Positions 8,179 to 16,879 of a stretch of 64,000 nucleotides of DNA are shown here, in pieces. A program made the translations under genes and the position numbers. Position 1 is the stretch's first letter. Every line of letters starts with the position of its first letter. This DNA comes from Pseudomonas sp. RIT623 (GTDB taxonomy: Bacteria > Pseudomonadota > Gammaproteobacteria > Pseudomonadales > Pseudomonadaceae): NCBI RefSeq assembly GCF_004519305.1, contig NZ_SOZA01000019.1:1-64000 (forward strand). The letters are read 5' to 3'. Below the pieces are notes generated by a model. That model worked only from the letters and a program-made list of their open reading frames with translations. It was not told the origin of the DNA and ran no database searches.

Positions 8179-9621
8179 TCAATAACTGATCACGATGCCG
8201 AGGCTCAACTGGTAGTCGTCACCGGTGTTCAGCGCGCTGCCGGCGTTGAGATAGCTGGCGCTGACCAGGGTGTTGACGTCCAGGCGCTTGCCGTCGAGGG
8301 CCACCGGGAACATCTTCCAGTAGTAGTTGAGGTCGATCATCTGGCCGACGTTGTCGCCCTTGCCCTGGCCGGCGGCCAACGCGTCCTGGCGGCGCGCGCG
8401 GTAGTCGGCGCTCATGCGGATCGGCAGCGCGCCCTGGGCGTCGCGCAGGTTGAGCTGGGTGATACGCAGGTCCAGCGCGCTGCGCGGGGTTGGCTGGGTT
8501 TCCAGGGCCAGGCCGTAGTAGCTCAGGTTGCGCAGGTCCAGGGCCACGAAGGAACTGGTCAGGCGCGTGCTGTACGAGCCCTGGCGGGTGATGCGGTCGG
8601 ACTGGATCGGGTTGAGCCGGAAGCCATCGTTGTCGTCGCCGGGCTTGTCGGTCAGGCCGCCGCGCAGGGCGACGCGCGGGGTCCAGGGCAGGTTGTCGAA
8701 GCGCTTGCCGACTTCGCCAAGTGCGGCCCAGCCACGGCTGGCGTGACCGGTGCTGGTGACGCCGCTGCCGTCGGTGTTGTCCATCGTGCCGTCGAGCGCC
8801 GCCAGCTCCAGGTGATAGTCGCTGTCCAGCGGCAGGTGCTCGCCCTTGAAGAACAGGCCGTAGCGCCAGCCCTTGAAGTCGTAGCGATCGTCGCTGTCGT
8901 GGTCGCTGCGATCGTTCTCGTGCATCAGGCGCAGCCCGACCTGGTGGTTGCTGCTCCAACGGTAGGCGTATTGGCCCATCAGGTAGAGGGTGCGCTCCTC
9001 GCTGGCGGGCAGCGAGTTGACGTCGGTGTTGTAGTTGTGGAATTTCTGGCCGACGGCGATGAAGGCGTCGGAGAAGCTGTCCTGGTAGTTGAAACGCAGC
9101 GATTCCAGGCTGTCGTCCCACCAGATGCCGTAGTCGTCGTTGAAGCGTTGGCGGCCGAACGACAGTGAGAAGCGTGGGTCGTCGCCGATCAGGTTGCGTT
9201 TGACGTACAGCTCGCGCAGCTCGGCGTACCAGCCCTCGGGTTGCTCGCGGGCGTTGTTGTTGGTCGACTCGTTCGCCAGGTTGCTCGACTGGCTGGAGTC
9301 GTAGTTCAGCCACAGGCGCCCATAGACCATCCACTTGGCCCAGCGTTTTTCCGGCGAGTACCAGGCGAACGACGGCTCATAGCGCAGGCTGTAGAAGCTT
9401 TCCCGGTTGCGACCGACCTGGGAGTCCTCGGGGCCGTAGCCGGTCTGCACGGTGAGCTTGTTGAAGAACTCCGAGGTAATCACCGGCTCGCTGCCGTCGG
9501 CGGCCAGGCGTACCGACGCTTGGCCGTCGGCCTCGGGGCCGGTGACTTCCTCCAGTGCCAGCGCCGCGGGCAGTGGCGCCAGGGCGAGCAGGGCGCCGAG
9601 CAGGGGATGGTGCGCTTTCAC
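8179..9621 (-). CDS. algE: AlgE-like alginate export porin
   Basis: A 480-residue outer-membrane protein with a signal peptide (LLGALLALAPLPAALA) and alternating aromatic beta-strand sequence ending in the expected aromatic residue (LGIVISY). AlgE forms an 18-stranded anion-selective barrel that exports the polymer. Conserved strand segments such as LSFGRQRFNDDYGIWWDDSLESLR are present and the length fits P. aeruginosa AlgE (490). The start is GTG at 9621, which overlaps the stop of algK (GTGA), indicating coupled translation. Confidence 0.92.
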   Translation of the reverse strand: MKAHHPLLGALLALAPLPAALALEEVTGPEADGQASVRLAADGSEPVITSEFFNKLTVQTGYGPEDSQVGRNRESFYSLRYEPSFAWYSPEKRWAKWMVYGRLWLNYDSSQSSNLANESTNNNAREQPEGWYAELRELYVKRNLIGDDPRFSLSFGRQRFNDDYGIWWDDSLESLRFNYQDSFSDAFIAVGQKFHNYNTDVNSLPASEERTLYLMGQYAYRWSSNHQVGLRLMHENDRSDHDSDDRYDFKGWRYGLFFKGEHLPLDSDYHLELAALDGTMDNTDGSGVTSTGHASRGWAALGEVGKRFDNLPWTPRVALRGGLTDKPGDDNDGFRLNPIQSDRITRQGSYSTRLTSSFVALDLRNLSYYGLALETQPTPRSALDLRITQLNLRDAQGALPIRMSADYRARRQDALAAGQGKGDNVGQMIDLNYYWKMFPVALDGKRLDVNTLVSASYLNAGSALNTGDDYQLSLGIVISY

Positions 9622-11066
9622 AGGGAGGCCTCCTTCAACAGATCGCCGCGCGCGGCCAGGGCGCGCTCGATGTCATCCTTGGGCAGGGTCTTGTCCAGCC
9701 GTTTGAGCAGGCCGCGGGCGCGGGTTTCGCCCAGGTCCATGGCGATGCGGGCATAGGTGTAGGCCTTGACCGGGTCGTGGCAGATCGCCCGGCCGCGCAG
9801 GTGCACGGTGGCCATGCGGTACCAGGCAGCGGTCGAGCCTTGCTCGGCCTGCTGTTGCCAGATGCCCAGGGCGCGCGTCTGGTCGGGCTGGTCCAGGCCG
9901 CCCTTGCTGTACAGGTCGCCCAGCAGCAACTGGGCATCGGGGTAGCGGGCCGCGATCAGTTCGTCGATCAGCCCCTGGGCTTTCTCCGGGTCCAGGGTCA
10001 GCCAGTTGTTGACCATGTAGAACGACGCCTCCAGTGCCTTGGCCTGGGTCGGCGCCTTGGCCCGCACCTGGGCGATCAGCGCCTGGGCTTGCTCGGCGTT
10101 GTGCTCGGTAGGGTTGGAAATCATGAAGTTGGCCTTGGACACCAGCGCCGGCAGATAGCCGCGAGCGACGGCGTTGTCCAGCCAGCGCTGGGCCTCGGCG
10201 ATGCCGTCGGCGCGCAGCTTGTCGTTGGCCTGGTCGCGGGCGATCTGCGCGGGCGTTAGTTCCTGCTTGGGACCCAGGGCCTGGCCCAGGCGCTGCTCGC
10301 GCTCGGCATCCAGTTCGGCGCGGGTGACGCTATGGATGTTGTCCACCAGAGCACCGACGCGCTGAACGATTTCCACCGCCAGGCTGGCCATTTGCGGTTC
10401 CAGTTGGCGGGCAAAGGCAAGGAACGCGCTGTCCTGCTGTGCGCCGAGGAAGCGGTAGTAGCGGTCGACGGCGCGTGGGTCGATGCGCGCGGCCTGCTGA
10501 TACCAGCGTTCGGCCCCGGCGCGGTCGCCTTGGCGTTCGGCGACCACCGCGTGGTACAGCTCGGGGCGGCAGTTGAGCAGGCAGCTACGTTCGTACAGCG
10601 CTAGCAGTTCGGCGGCACGCTCACCGGGGACCAGTTGCGGGTAGACCAGGAACACTTCCAGGCTGGTGCTGGTGCTGCGTGGGTCGAGGTCGTTGGGGTA
10701 ACGGCCCAGCGCCTGGCGCATCCAGGCCTCATGGCGGCGCTGCAAATTCGGCGTGCGATCGAGCAGGCGCGCCAGCGAGGCCAGGGCCGGGACCTGCCCA
10801 TGGCCGTCGGCGAAGGCTTCCTGGTACAGGCGGATGATGTCCTCCCGGCTGGCGCCGTCACTGCCGGCCAGCACGTCGCCGAGCAGCTGCTTGGCGGCCA
10901 GGTCGCCGCGCTCGGCGAGCACGCGCAGGTCGGCGCTGACGTTGGCGCTAGGGTCCTTGTACAGCGCGTAGCGCACCTGCTCCAGGCTCAGCCCGGCGCA
11001 GGCGTTGCCGACCCAGGCCAGGCCCAGGCCGACCAGCAGCAGGCGCGGGGCGTTCTTGGCGTTCAT
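9618..11066 (-). CDS. algK: AlgK-like Sel1/TPR lipoprotein
   Basis: A 482-residue periplasmic scaffold made of Sel1-like TPR repeats, for example WQQQAEQGSTAAWYRMATVHLRG near the C-terminus. In P. aeruginosa AlgK is an outer-membrane lipoprotein that places AlgE and binds AlgX. The signal sequence LLLVGLGLAWVGNACAG offers a possible lipobox cysteine (GNAC), although it fits the consensus only loosely. The length matches the family (about 475). It begins 9 bp after alg44 ends and overlaps algE by four bases. Confidence 0.9.
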   Translation of the reverse strand: MNAKNAPRLLLVGLGLAWVGNACAGLSLEQVRYALYKDPSANVSADLRVLAERGDLAAKQLLGDVLAGSDGASREDIIRLYQEAFADGHGQVPALASLARLLDRTPNLQRRHEAWMRQALGRYPNDLDPRSTSTSLEVFLVYPQLVPGERAAELLALYERSCLLNCRPELYHAVVAERQGDRAGAERWYQQAARIDPRAVDRYYRFLGAQQDSAFLAFARQLEPQMASLAVEIVQRVGALVDNIHSVTRAELDAEREQRLGQALGPKQELTPAQIARDQANDKLRADGIAEAQRWLDNAVARGYLPALVSKANFMISNPTEHNAEQAQALIAQVRAKAPTQAKALEASFYMVNNWLTLDPEKAQGLIDELIAARYPDAQLLLGDLYSKGGLDQPDQTRALGIWQQQAEQGSTAAWYRMATVHLRGRAICHDPVKAYTYARIAMDLGETRARGLLKRLDKTLPKDDIERALAARGDLLKEASL

Positions 11067-11075
11067 GGCCGGCCC

Positions 11076-12239
11076 TCAGTTGCCGCTGCCGAACGGCAGG
11101 CCCAGGTACAGGTCGACGGCCACCGCCTTCTGGTAGGCCGCCGCCGGCAGGGGCTGGTCCGGGGCAATGGTCAGGGCCAGGTTGCGGTTGACCTCGTCAG
11201 AGCGGGCGTCCACCACCTTGCCGCTGAAGTGCTGGTCCAGACCGAACACCTGCAGGTCCACCGAACGCACGCGGTCGATATCGGCGAGCTTGTCGAACGG
11301 CACGTTGGCACGCACGAACAGGCCCTGGTCCTTGGGCAGCAGGTGCATCAGCGGCGCGCCCTTGTAGCCGAAGCCGGCGAGGGGCGGCGCTGGGTAGTAG
11401 ACCTGGCAATCGCACGGGCTGTTGATCACAGTCTCGACCGTGGCGCGCCCGAGCAGCGCCTGCACATCGCTGGGGGCCAGGTCGGCCAGGGCCTTGATGT
11501 CCGCCGGGGTGGTGAGCTGGGTGGCCAGCTGGGTGGAAATGCTCGCCAACGGCTGGCCGGCCTGCACCTCGGTGGCGCCGGCGGGCAGCAGGTATTTCAC
11601 GTAGCCGTTGTCGGGCATGCTGATCACCTGGGCATGGGTCGCCACCGTGGCCTGCAGCGCCGGGATGCGAAAGAACAGCAGGTAGCCCTTGTAGCCGACG
11701 AAACCCAGGGCGGCGAGGCCCGCTGCGGTGTACAGCGCGGTACCGGCCAGGGCCTTGAGGCGCTCGCCCGGGGTGCGCGCGTGGGCCTGCTTGTGCTTGC
11801 GTTCCTTGATGTAGTTTTCCCGCTGCATCACGTTGAACAGGCCGTTGATGTCGGCGATCTCGCCAGACAGGTAGGCGCTGATCAGGTAGCGCAGGATGTC
11901 GCGCTTCTGCGCGTCGAGGTCGACGAACTGGGCACCGACCTCCTGGCCGCGCTGGGAGACGATACGCACCTTGCCGTCGATCGACAGGTCGACCTGGTTC
12001 AGGCGCAGCTGGATCGAGGCGTCGTACAGCGCGCCGATGGTCAGCGGCGCGCCGTGCAGCAGGCCGATGCCGCCCAGCGAGATATCCTGCAGGTCGGCCG
12101 CGAAGGGCTCGCGGCCGCTGCCGGACAGGCGCACCCGGGCGTTCATCCGGGTGCGCACGTACTGGCGCTCGTCGATGGCTTCGTGGACGATATTGGCCGC
12201 CGTCTTGCCCGGGGCCGATGGGGTGTTCGAAGTACTCAT
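11076..12239 (-). CDS. alg44: Alg44-like PilZ c-di-GMP receptor and co-polymerase
   Basis: A 387-residue inner-membrane protein. The N-terminal cytoplasmic PilZ domain shows the c-di-GMP binding residues: RQYVRTR with spaced arginines near residue 25 and DISLGGIG near residue 50. One membrane segment follows (LYTAAGLAALGFVGYKGYLLFF, about residue 165), then an HlyD-like periplasmic part. Binding of c-di-GMP to Alg44 switches on the Alg8 polymerase, so this gene ties the operon to the c-di-GMP enzymes elsewhere in the window. The length is the same as in P. aeruginosa (389). Confidence 0.93.
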   Translation of the reverse strand: MSTSNTPSAPGKTAANIVHEAIDERQYVRTRMNARVRLSGSGREPFAADLQDISLGGIGLLHGAPLTIGALYDASIQLRLNQVDLSIDGKVRIVSQRGQEVGAQFVDLDAQKRDILRYLISAYLSGEIADINGLFNVMQRENYIKERKHKQAHARTPGERLKALAGTALYTAAGLAALGFVGYKGYLLFFRIPALQATVATHAQVISMPDNGYVKYLLPAGATEVQAGQPLASISTQLATQLTTPADIKALADLAPSDVQALLGRATVETVINSPCDCQVYYPAPPLAGFGYKGAPLMHLLPKDQGLFVRANVPFDKLADIDRVRSVDLQVFGLDQHFSGKVVDARSDEVNRNLALTIAPDQPLPAAAYQKAVAVDLYLGLPFGSGN

Positions 12240-12254
12240 GGCAGGCGCCTTTCC

Positions 12255-13787
12255 TTAACGTTGCGTGAGTTCCAGCAGGACGGTGATGACCCCGAAGAAG
12301 ATCGCGATGGACGCGCACAGCATCGCCTTCGAGGACCAGCGGTTCAGGCTTGCGTCGAAGTCGACGCTGCCGTTGGCCAGGGTGGTCTGCTGCCGCGTCC
12401 AGCGTTGCTGGTCCATGTGGAACAGCGCGTAGACCTTCATCAGCGAGCCGACGATCTGGTTGTAATAGAGAACGAACGGGTACATCGGGCTGACCGGGTG
12501 CCCGGCGAAGACGAACAGCACCGTCACCAGGCTGCGCGAGACCAGCACCCAGAACAGGTACACCAGCAGGTACTGGATGCCGAACACCAGGCCGGCCACC
12601 AGCGAGGCGGTCAGGCCCATCAGGCAGGTCCACATCGACACCCGCTGGTCGAGTAGCACGTACAGCGTGAACAAGCCCAGGCGAGCGCGGCCGAGCAGGG
12701 CGGTGGCGCGAAAGTTCTGCCGCAGCGAGTTGCCGTACCAGCGGAACATCAACTGGCGGGTGGCCACCCAGAAGCTGTCGCTGGGGGGGTGCTCCACGGT
12801 CAGGGTGTGGCTGTCGGGCACGTAGAAGGTGTCCCAGCCGGCGCGCATCAGGCTCAGCCAGCTCGACTTGTCGTCGCCGGTGAGGAACTGGAAGCGGCCC
12901 AGGCGCCAGTGCTCGAGAAAGTCCGCCTCGACATCGCGGATGAACGCCGGGTTGGTCATCACCCCGGCACGGAAGAACGACAACCGCCCGGTGAGGGTCA
13001 GCACCCGGTGCGACAGGGCCATCGAGCACATGTTGATGTGCCGCTGGACGAAGCGCATCGAGTGCCACTGACGCATCCAGCGGCTGCCCTCGACTTCGCA
13101 GAACTCGTTGGTGGTCAGGCCGCCGACCCTGGGCAGCACGGCGAACAGCTTGACCGCGCGCTCGACGCAGCCGGGCAGCAGCATGGTGTCGCCGTCGACC
13201 ACGCCGACCACCGCGTCGTCCAGCGGCATTTGCCGTGACAGCGCGCGGAAGGCGTGGGCCAGGCCATCGCGCTTGCCGGTGCCGCGGGCGCGGACGATCA
13301 CCAGCTCGATGTCGTCGCGCTCGCGCACTTCGTTGCGCAGGATGTCCTTGATGAACTGCTCGTCGCCTTTCTCGACGATCGAGGCGATCACCGTGCACGG
13401 CACCTTCAGCCGCTGCACTTCCTGGAATACCGACTGGTAGACCTTGAAGGTGGTGTGGGTGGGGATGCGGAAGCTGGTCACCACCATGAACAGGCGCGAC
13501 GGCAGCGCTGTGTCGCCCAGGCGCTCGACCTGGCGGCGCAGGCGCGGGAAACGCCAGTGCAGGAAGTACATGCCGCGCAGGTAGTGAACGATGGCATTGC
13601 CATAGCGCCACAGGCCCAGGGTGCCGATGATGAAGATGAACAAATGGTGGTTGGGGTCCAGGTACTGTGGCGCGACCATCTGCGAGGCCAGCGCGATCAG
13701 CCCGGCGAGCAGCGCCCAGGCGCAGAAGCGGGCGGCCGCGCGCAGATGGGCCGGGGCCGCGAAGGGCCGCTGTTGCTGTCGATCCAT
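12255..13787 (-). CDS. alg8: Alg8-like polymannuronate glycosyltransferase
   Basis: A 510-residue family-2 glycosyltransferase of the inner membrane that polymerises GDP-mannuronate. Two N-terminal membrane segments come first, then the catalytic domain with the DGD motif (VVGVVDGDTMLLPG), the TGDDKSSW acceptor motif and an RxxxRW-type motif (ATRQLMFRWYG), then C-terminal membrane segments. The length is close to P. aeruginosa Alg8 (494). It lies 15 bases upstream of alg44, its c-di-GMP-sensing partner. Confidence 0.93.
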   Translation of the reverse strand: MDRQQQRPFAAPAHLRAAARFCAWALLAGLIALASQMVAPQYLDPNHHLFIFIIGTLGLWRYGNAIVHYLRGMYFLHWRFPRLRRQVERLGDTALPSRLFMVVTSFRIPTHTTFKVYQSVFQEVQRLKVPCTVIASIVEKGDEQFIKDILRNEVRERDDIELVIVRARGTGKRDGLAHAFRALSRQMPLDDAVVGVVDGDTMLLPGCVERAVKLFAVLPRVGGLTTNEFCEVEGSRWMRQWHSMRFVQRHINMCSMALSHRVLTLTGRLSFFRAGVMTNPAFIRDVEADFLEHWRLGRFQFLTGDDKSSWLSLMRAGWDTFYVPDSHTLTVEHPPSDSFWVATRQLMFRWYGNSLRQNFRATALLGRARLGLFTLYVLLDQRVSMWTCLMGLTASLVAGLVFGIQYLLVYLFWVLVSRSLVTVLFVFAGHPVSPMYPFVLYYNQIVGSLMKVYALFHMDQQRWTRQQTTLANGSVDFDASLNRWSSKAMLCASIAIFFGVITVLLELTQR

Positions 13788-13843
13788 GGCGCTGTAGCTC
13801 CTGTTGTCGGGTACCCGCCACGGCCGTGGCGGGGCGGCGTGGT

Positions 13844-15151
13844 TTACCAGCAGATGCCCTGGTGGCGGGTGTCGCTGGTGCCGTTCATGAACCCGACCAG
13901 GTCGACCACCTGCTTGCCGCTACCGGCATCCAGGGCGCGGGCGAAGCGCTCGTCGTTGTTGCCCAGCACGATCACCTCGGCGTCGTCGATCACCTGTTGC
14001 AGGTCGCTGCGCAGCAGCGCGCTGACGTGGGGGATCTGCTGTTCGATGTACTGGCGGTTAGCGCCATGGCGGCGGGCGTGCTCGACATTGGCGTCGTAGA
14101 TGCGCAGCTCGTAGCCCTTGCCAATCAGTTGTTCGGCCAGGGTCAGCAGCGGGCTTTCGCGCAGGTCGTCGCTGCCGGCCTTGAAGGCCAGGCCGAGCAG
14201 GGCGATGCGCCGCTTGCCGGGGCGGGTCACCAGCTCGAAGGCCTGGCGCACCTGGTTGCGGTTGCTGTCCATCAGCGAGGCCAGCAGCGGGTGGGCGACG
14301 TCCAGCTGGCCGGCGCGGTAGGTGAGGGCGCGCACATCCTTGGGCAGGCACGAGCCGCCGAAGGCGAAGCCCGGGCGCAGGTAGTAGCGCGACAGGTTGA
14401 GCTTGTGGTCCTGGCAGACCACGTCCATCACCTCGCGGCCATCGACGCCCGAGGCCTTGGCGATGTTGCCGATTTCGTTGGCGAAGCTGACCTTGGTGGC
14501 ATGCCAGACATTGCAGGTGTACTTGATCAGTTCGGCGACCTCGACCGACTTGCGGATCACCGGTGCTTCCAGGCCCTGGTACAGCGCCTCGAGCAGGTCG
14601 CCCGAGGCGCTGTCGAGTTCGCCGATCACGGTCATGGCTGGGAAGTCGTAGTCCTGGATCGCGGTGCTTTCACGCAGGAACTCGGGGTTGACCGCCACAC
14701 CGAAGTCGATGCCGGCCTTCTTGCCCGAGGCGCGTTCCAGGGTCGGGACTACCAGGTTGTTCAGCGTGCCCGGCAGCACCGTGCTGCGCACCACCACCGT
14801 GTGGCGGCTGGCCTTGTCGCGCAGGGCGGCGCCGATCTCGCGGCACACGGCCTCCATGTATGCCAGGTCCAGGTCACCGTTGGGCTTGCTCGGCGTGCCG
14901 ACGCACAGCAGCGACAATTCGCTGGCCAGTATCGCCGCCTGTACGTCCGTGGTGCCGCGCAGACGGCCCTGGCGCACGCCGTCGAGCAGCAGTTGCTCAA
15001 GGCCCGGCTCGACGATGGGGGAGCGTCCCTGGTTGATCATGTCGATCTTCGCCTGGTCGATGTCCACGCCCAGAACCTGGTGCCCCCGTGCCGACAGACA
15101 CCCGGCGCAGACCGCGCCCACATAGCCAAGTCCGAAGATACTGATGTTCAT
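13844..15151 (-). CDS. algD: AlgD-like GDP-mannose 6-dehydrogenase
   Basis: A 435-residue cytoplasmic enzyme oxidising GDP-mannose twice with NAD to GDP-mannuronate, the committed step for alginate. The N-terminal Rossmann motif is FGLGYVGAVCAG, and the catalytic Cys268 lies in FAFGGSCLPKDVRALTY. The length is that of P. aeruginosa AlgD (436). I take the ATG at 15151, beginning MNISIFGLGYVG as in known AlgD; the frame is open to 15202. It is the first gene of the operon and is preceded by a long AT-rich region that should hold the operon's promoter. No algA is present in the window, so GDP-mannose must be made by an enzyme encoded elsewhere. Confidence 0.96.
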   Translation of the reverse strand: MNISIFGLGYVGAVCAGCLSARGHQVLGVDIDQAKIDMINQGRSPIVEPGLEQLLLDGVRQGRLRGTTDVQAAILASELSLLCVGTPSKPNGDLDLAYMEAVCREIGAALRDKASRHTVVVRSTVLPGTLNNLVVPTLERASGKKAGIDFGVAVNPEFLRESTAIQDYDFPAMTVIGELDSASGDLLEALYQGLEAPVIRKSVEVAELIKYTCNVWHATKVSFANEIGNIAKASGVDGREVMDVVCQDHKLNLSRYYLRPGFAFGGSCLPKDVRALTYRAGQLDVAHPLLASLMDSNRNQVRQAFELVTRPGKRRIALLGLAFKAGSDDLRESPLLTLAEQLIGKGYELRIYDANVEHARRHGANRQYIEQQIPHVSALLRSDLQQVIDDAEVIVLGNNDERFARALDAGSGKQVVDLVGFMNGTSDTRHQGICW

Positions 15152-15776
15152 AGGTCCCTCTCCCCAGGCGCAGCACAAGGCCGGCCGAGATATGCCGTTC
15201 ATGGAAGTTGGTAAAGACAGCCGCGCAGGATCAAGCCGCGCTTGGATATGGCGAAGCAGGTTGGTTCTTGGTGGTCTTTTTACATCCTAATGAGGTTTTT
15301 GTTAGTTGGGCAAGTGTTGTTTGGTTGTTGTTTTGTTTATGTGTTTTTATTTTTGTTTTTAGTTAAAAAATCGTTATAAATCAATCAGTTAAAGTTTTCG
15401 AAAAGTTCGGCGTCAAAAAAATGATTACACTATTTGTGTCGACATATTGGCGTCAAATTCGGTATTTAGCGCTTGTGTCAGGGGGGCTGGCTTTTTGCAA
15501 TGCGCCTTTTCTAGCGGTTTTTAGCGATGTTTTTGGGGGCTCTATGTGGTGCTGATTGCGTAAGTTTTGATGTTGTCGAGGGGGATTTGATCGCGTGAGG
15601 GCGGCGCTGCACTACTTTCGGCGAACCTCCCTTCATCCCAAACCCAACCCCCAACTCACCCAAAACCATGACTTGCATCGATTGGATCCAAAAGGCATAG
15701 TGCCCAGCGACCAAGCAAGTATTCACACGGGTGCCGGATGCACCCGTGTTCCACTCATGCAAAGGAGGCAATGCAG
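15152..15776. promoter_or_regulatory. AT-rich control region upstream of algD
   Basis: This 600-bp stretch holds no convincing gene and, between about 15270 and 15600, is far richer in A and T than its surroundings. Read towards algD, GAACTT at 15408-15403 fits the minus-35 element of AlgU (sigma-22) promoters, but no TCTGA-like element lies at the right 16-17 base spacing, so the promoter is only a candidate. Downstream of it the leader would be extremely A-rich (15360-15301), containing AACAAAACAACAACC, of the kind bound by Hfq/Crc, and an AGGAT near 15287 that could be an RsmA contact. Confidence 0.4.
15725..15749. promoter_or_regulatory. Perfect 10-bp inverted repeat before the Xre-type gene
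   Basis: ACACGGGTGC and GCACCCGTGT flank a five-base loop, ending 13 bases before the AGGAGG of the next gene. There is no T-run, so it is unlikely to be a terminator. It could be an operator, perhaps for autoregulation by the downstream HTH protein, or an mRNA hairpin that controls access to the ribosome site. Confidence 0.5.
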
Positions 15777-16166
15777 ATGAACGGATTCGGTCCGCGACTC
15801 AGAGAAGAACGCGAACGCCTGGGCTTGACCCAGCGCATTTTCGGCGACATCGGCGGCGTCGAGCCCAACGCCCAGGGCAAGTACGAAAGCGGCGAGCGCA
15901 CGCCGCGCATGGATTACCTCGCGGCCGTGGCCAACCGCGGTGTCGATGCCCTCTATGTACTCAGCGGCGTGCATACCCCCGCGCCGCTGGACAGCCTTAC
16001 CGCCGACGAAGACCGCCTGCTCGGCGCTTTTCGCCGTTTGCCCGAGGCCGACCAAGCCGCCGTCTGGCACCTGCTCAACCGCCTGGCCGGCGAAACCGCT
16101 GGCCAGGATGCCCTGCGGATCCGCCGCCCCGACCGTCAGGCATATTTCCATGACGCTTTACGCTAG
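15777..16166 (+). CDS. Xre-family HTH transcriptional regulator
   Basis: A 129-residue protein with an N-terminal lambda-repressor-like helix-turn-helix (residues 2-60: RLREERERLGLTQRIFGDIGGVEPNAQGKYESGERTPR). After a linker, the C-terminal part reads LTADEDRLLGAFRRLPEADQAAVWHLLNRLAG, a short helical module seen in several Pseudomonas Xre proteins. The recognition helix sequence is typical of DNA-binding members. The ATG at 15777 has AGGAGG eight bases upstream; an ATG at 15771 is too close to it. It stands just upstream of gacA in the same direction; targets are unknown. Confidence 0.88.
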   Translation: MNGFGPRLREERERLGLTQRIFGDIGGVEPNAQGKYESGERTPRMDYLAAVANRGVDALYVLSGVHTPAPLDSLTADEDRLLGAFRRLPEADQAAVWHLLNRLAGETAGQDALRIRRPDRQAYFHDALR

Positions 16167-16229
16167 GTTGGTTGTGAAAAATTTTGTTAAGGTGGCGGGA
16201 TCCAATCGCCCCACTGACGAGGTGTCTGC

Positions 16230-16868
16230 TTGATTAGGGTCCTGGTGGTCGACGATCACGATCTGGTACGTACAGGCATCACCCGCATGCTGGCCGACAT
16301 CGATGGCCTGCAGGTGGTGGGGGAGGCGGACTCAGGCGAGGCCGCCCTCAAGCTGGCCCGTGAGCTCAAGCCCGACGTGGTCCTGATGGACGTGAAGATG
16401 CCCGGCATCGGTGGTCTGGAGGCCACGCGTAAACTGTTGCGCAGCCACCCGGACACCAAGGTGGTCGCGGTGACCGTCTGCGAGGAAGATCCGTTCCCCA
16501 CCCGGCTGCTGCAAGCCGGTGCCGCCGGCTACCTGACCAAGGGCGCGGGCCTGGACGAAATGGTCCAGGCCATCCGCCTGGCATTCGCCGGCCAGCGCTA
16601 CATCAGCCCGCAGATTGCCCAGCAGTTGGCGCTCAAATCGTTCCAGCCGCAAGGGTCGCCGTTCGATGCGCTGTCCGAGCGGGAAATCCAGATTGCGCTG
16701 ATGATCGTCGGCTGCCAGAAGGTGCAGATCATCTCTGACAAGTTGTGTCTGTCGCCCAAGACCGTCAATACTTACCGTTATCGAATCTTCGAGAAACTCT
16801 CGGTCACCAGCGACGTCGAACTGACCTTGCTGGCTGTCCGTCACGGTATGGTCGACGCCAGTCTGTAA
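16230..16868 (+). CDS. gacA: GacA response regulator
   Basis: A 212-residue LuxR/FixJ-type response regulator, partner of the GacS sensor kinase. GacA turns on the small RNAs rsmX/Y/Z, which titrate RsmA/RsmE and so control secondary metabolism, biofilm, exopolysaccharide and type VI secretion. The receiver domain has the DDHD pocket at residues 8-11 and phosphorylation site Asp54 ([10 protein letters not shown]); the C-terminal HTH includes [17 protein letters not shown]. The start codon is TTG at 16230, giving the family's [20 protein letters not shown], with GAGG upstream. It is followed by uvrC 11 bases later, the arrangement conserved in Pseudomonas. Confidence 0.98.
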   Translation: MIRVLVVDDHDLVRTGITRMLADIDGLQVVGEADSGEAALKLARELKPDVVLMDVKMPGIGGLEATRKLLRSHPDTKVVAVTVCEEDPFPTRLLQAGAAGYLTKGAGLDEMVQAIRLAFAGQRYISPQIAQQLALKSFQPQGSPFDALSEREIQIALMIVGCQKVQIISDKLCLSPKTVNTYRYRIFEKLSVTSDVELTLLAVRHGMVDASL

Positions 16869-16879
16869 AAGCACACCTC

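Noticed and set aside
6248..8182. Minus-strand frame of 644 codons overlapping algI and algJ
   Set aside because: Same strand but different frame; the alternative frame encodes clear AlgI and AlgJ, whereas this one is Pro/Arg/Gly-rich.
6601..9168. Long plus-strand frame of 855 codons opposite algI, algJ and algE
   Set aside because: It is the antisense shadow of well-supported genes in high-GC DNA: rich in Gln, Val, Gly and Ala, no ribosome site and no family features.
11197..13821. Minus-strand frame of 874 codons overlapping alg8 and alg44
   Set aside because: It is the third frame of alg8 and alg44, without their motifs.
15381..15408. Complete AlgU promoter for algD
   Set aside because: GAACTT is present, but the nearest TCTGA-like element (ACTGA) is only 13 bases away; reported only as a candidate within the control region.
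15511..15771. Possible 86-residue gene on the minus strand upstream of algD
   Set aside because: No ribosome site or recognisable features; it crosses the inverted repeat and the control region.
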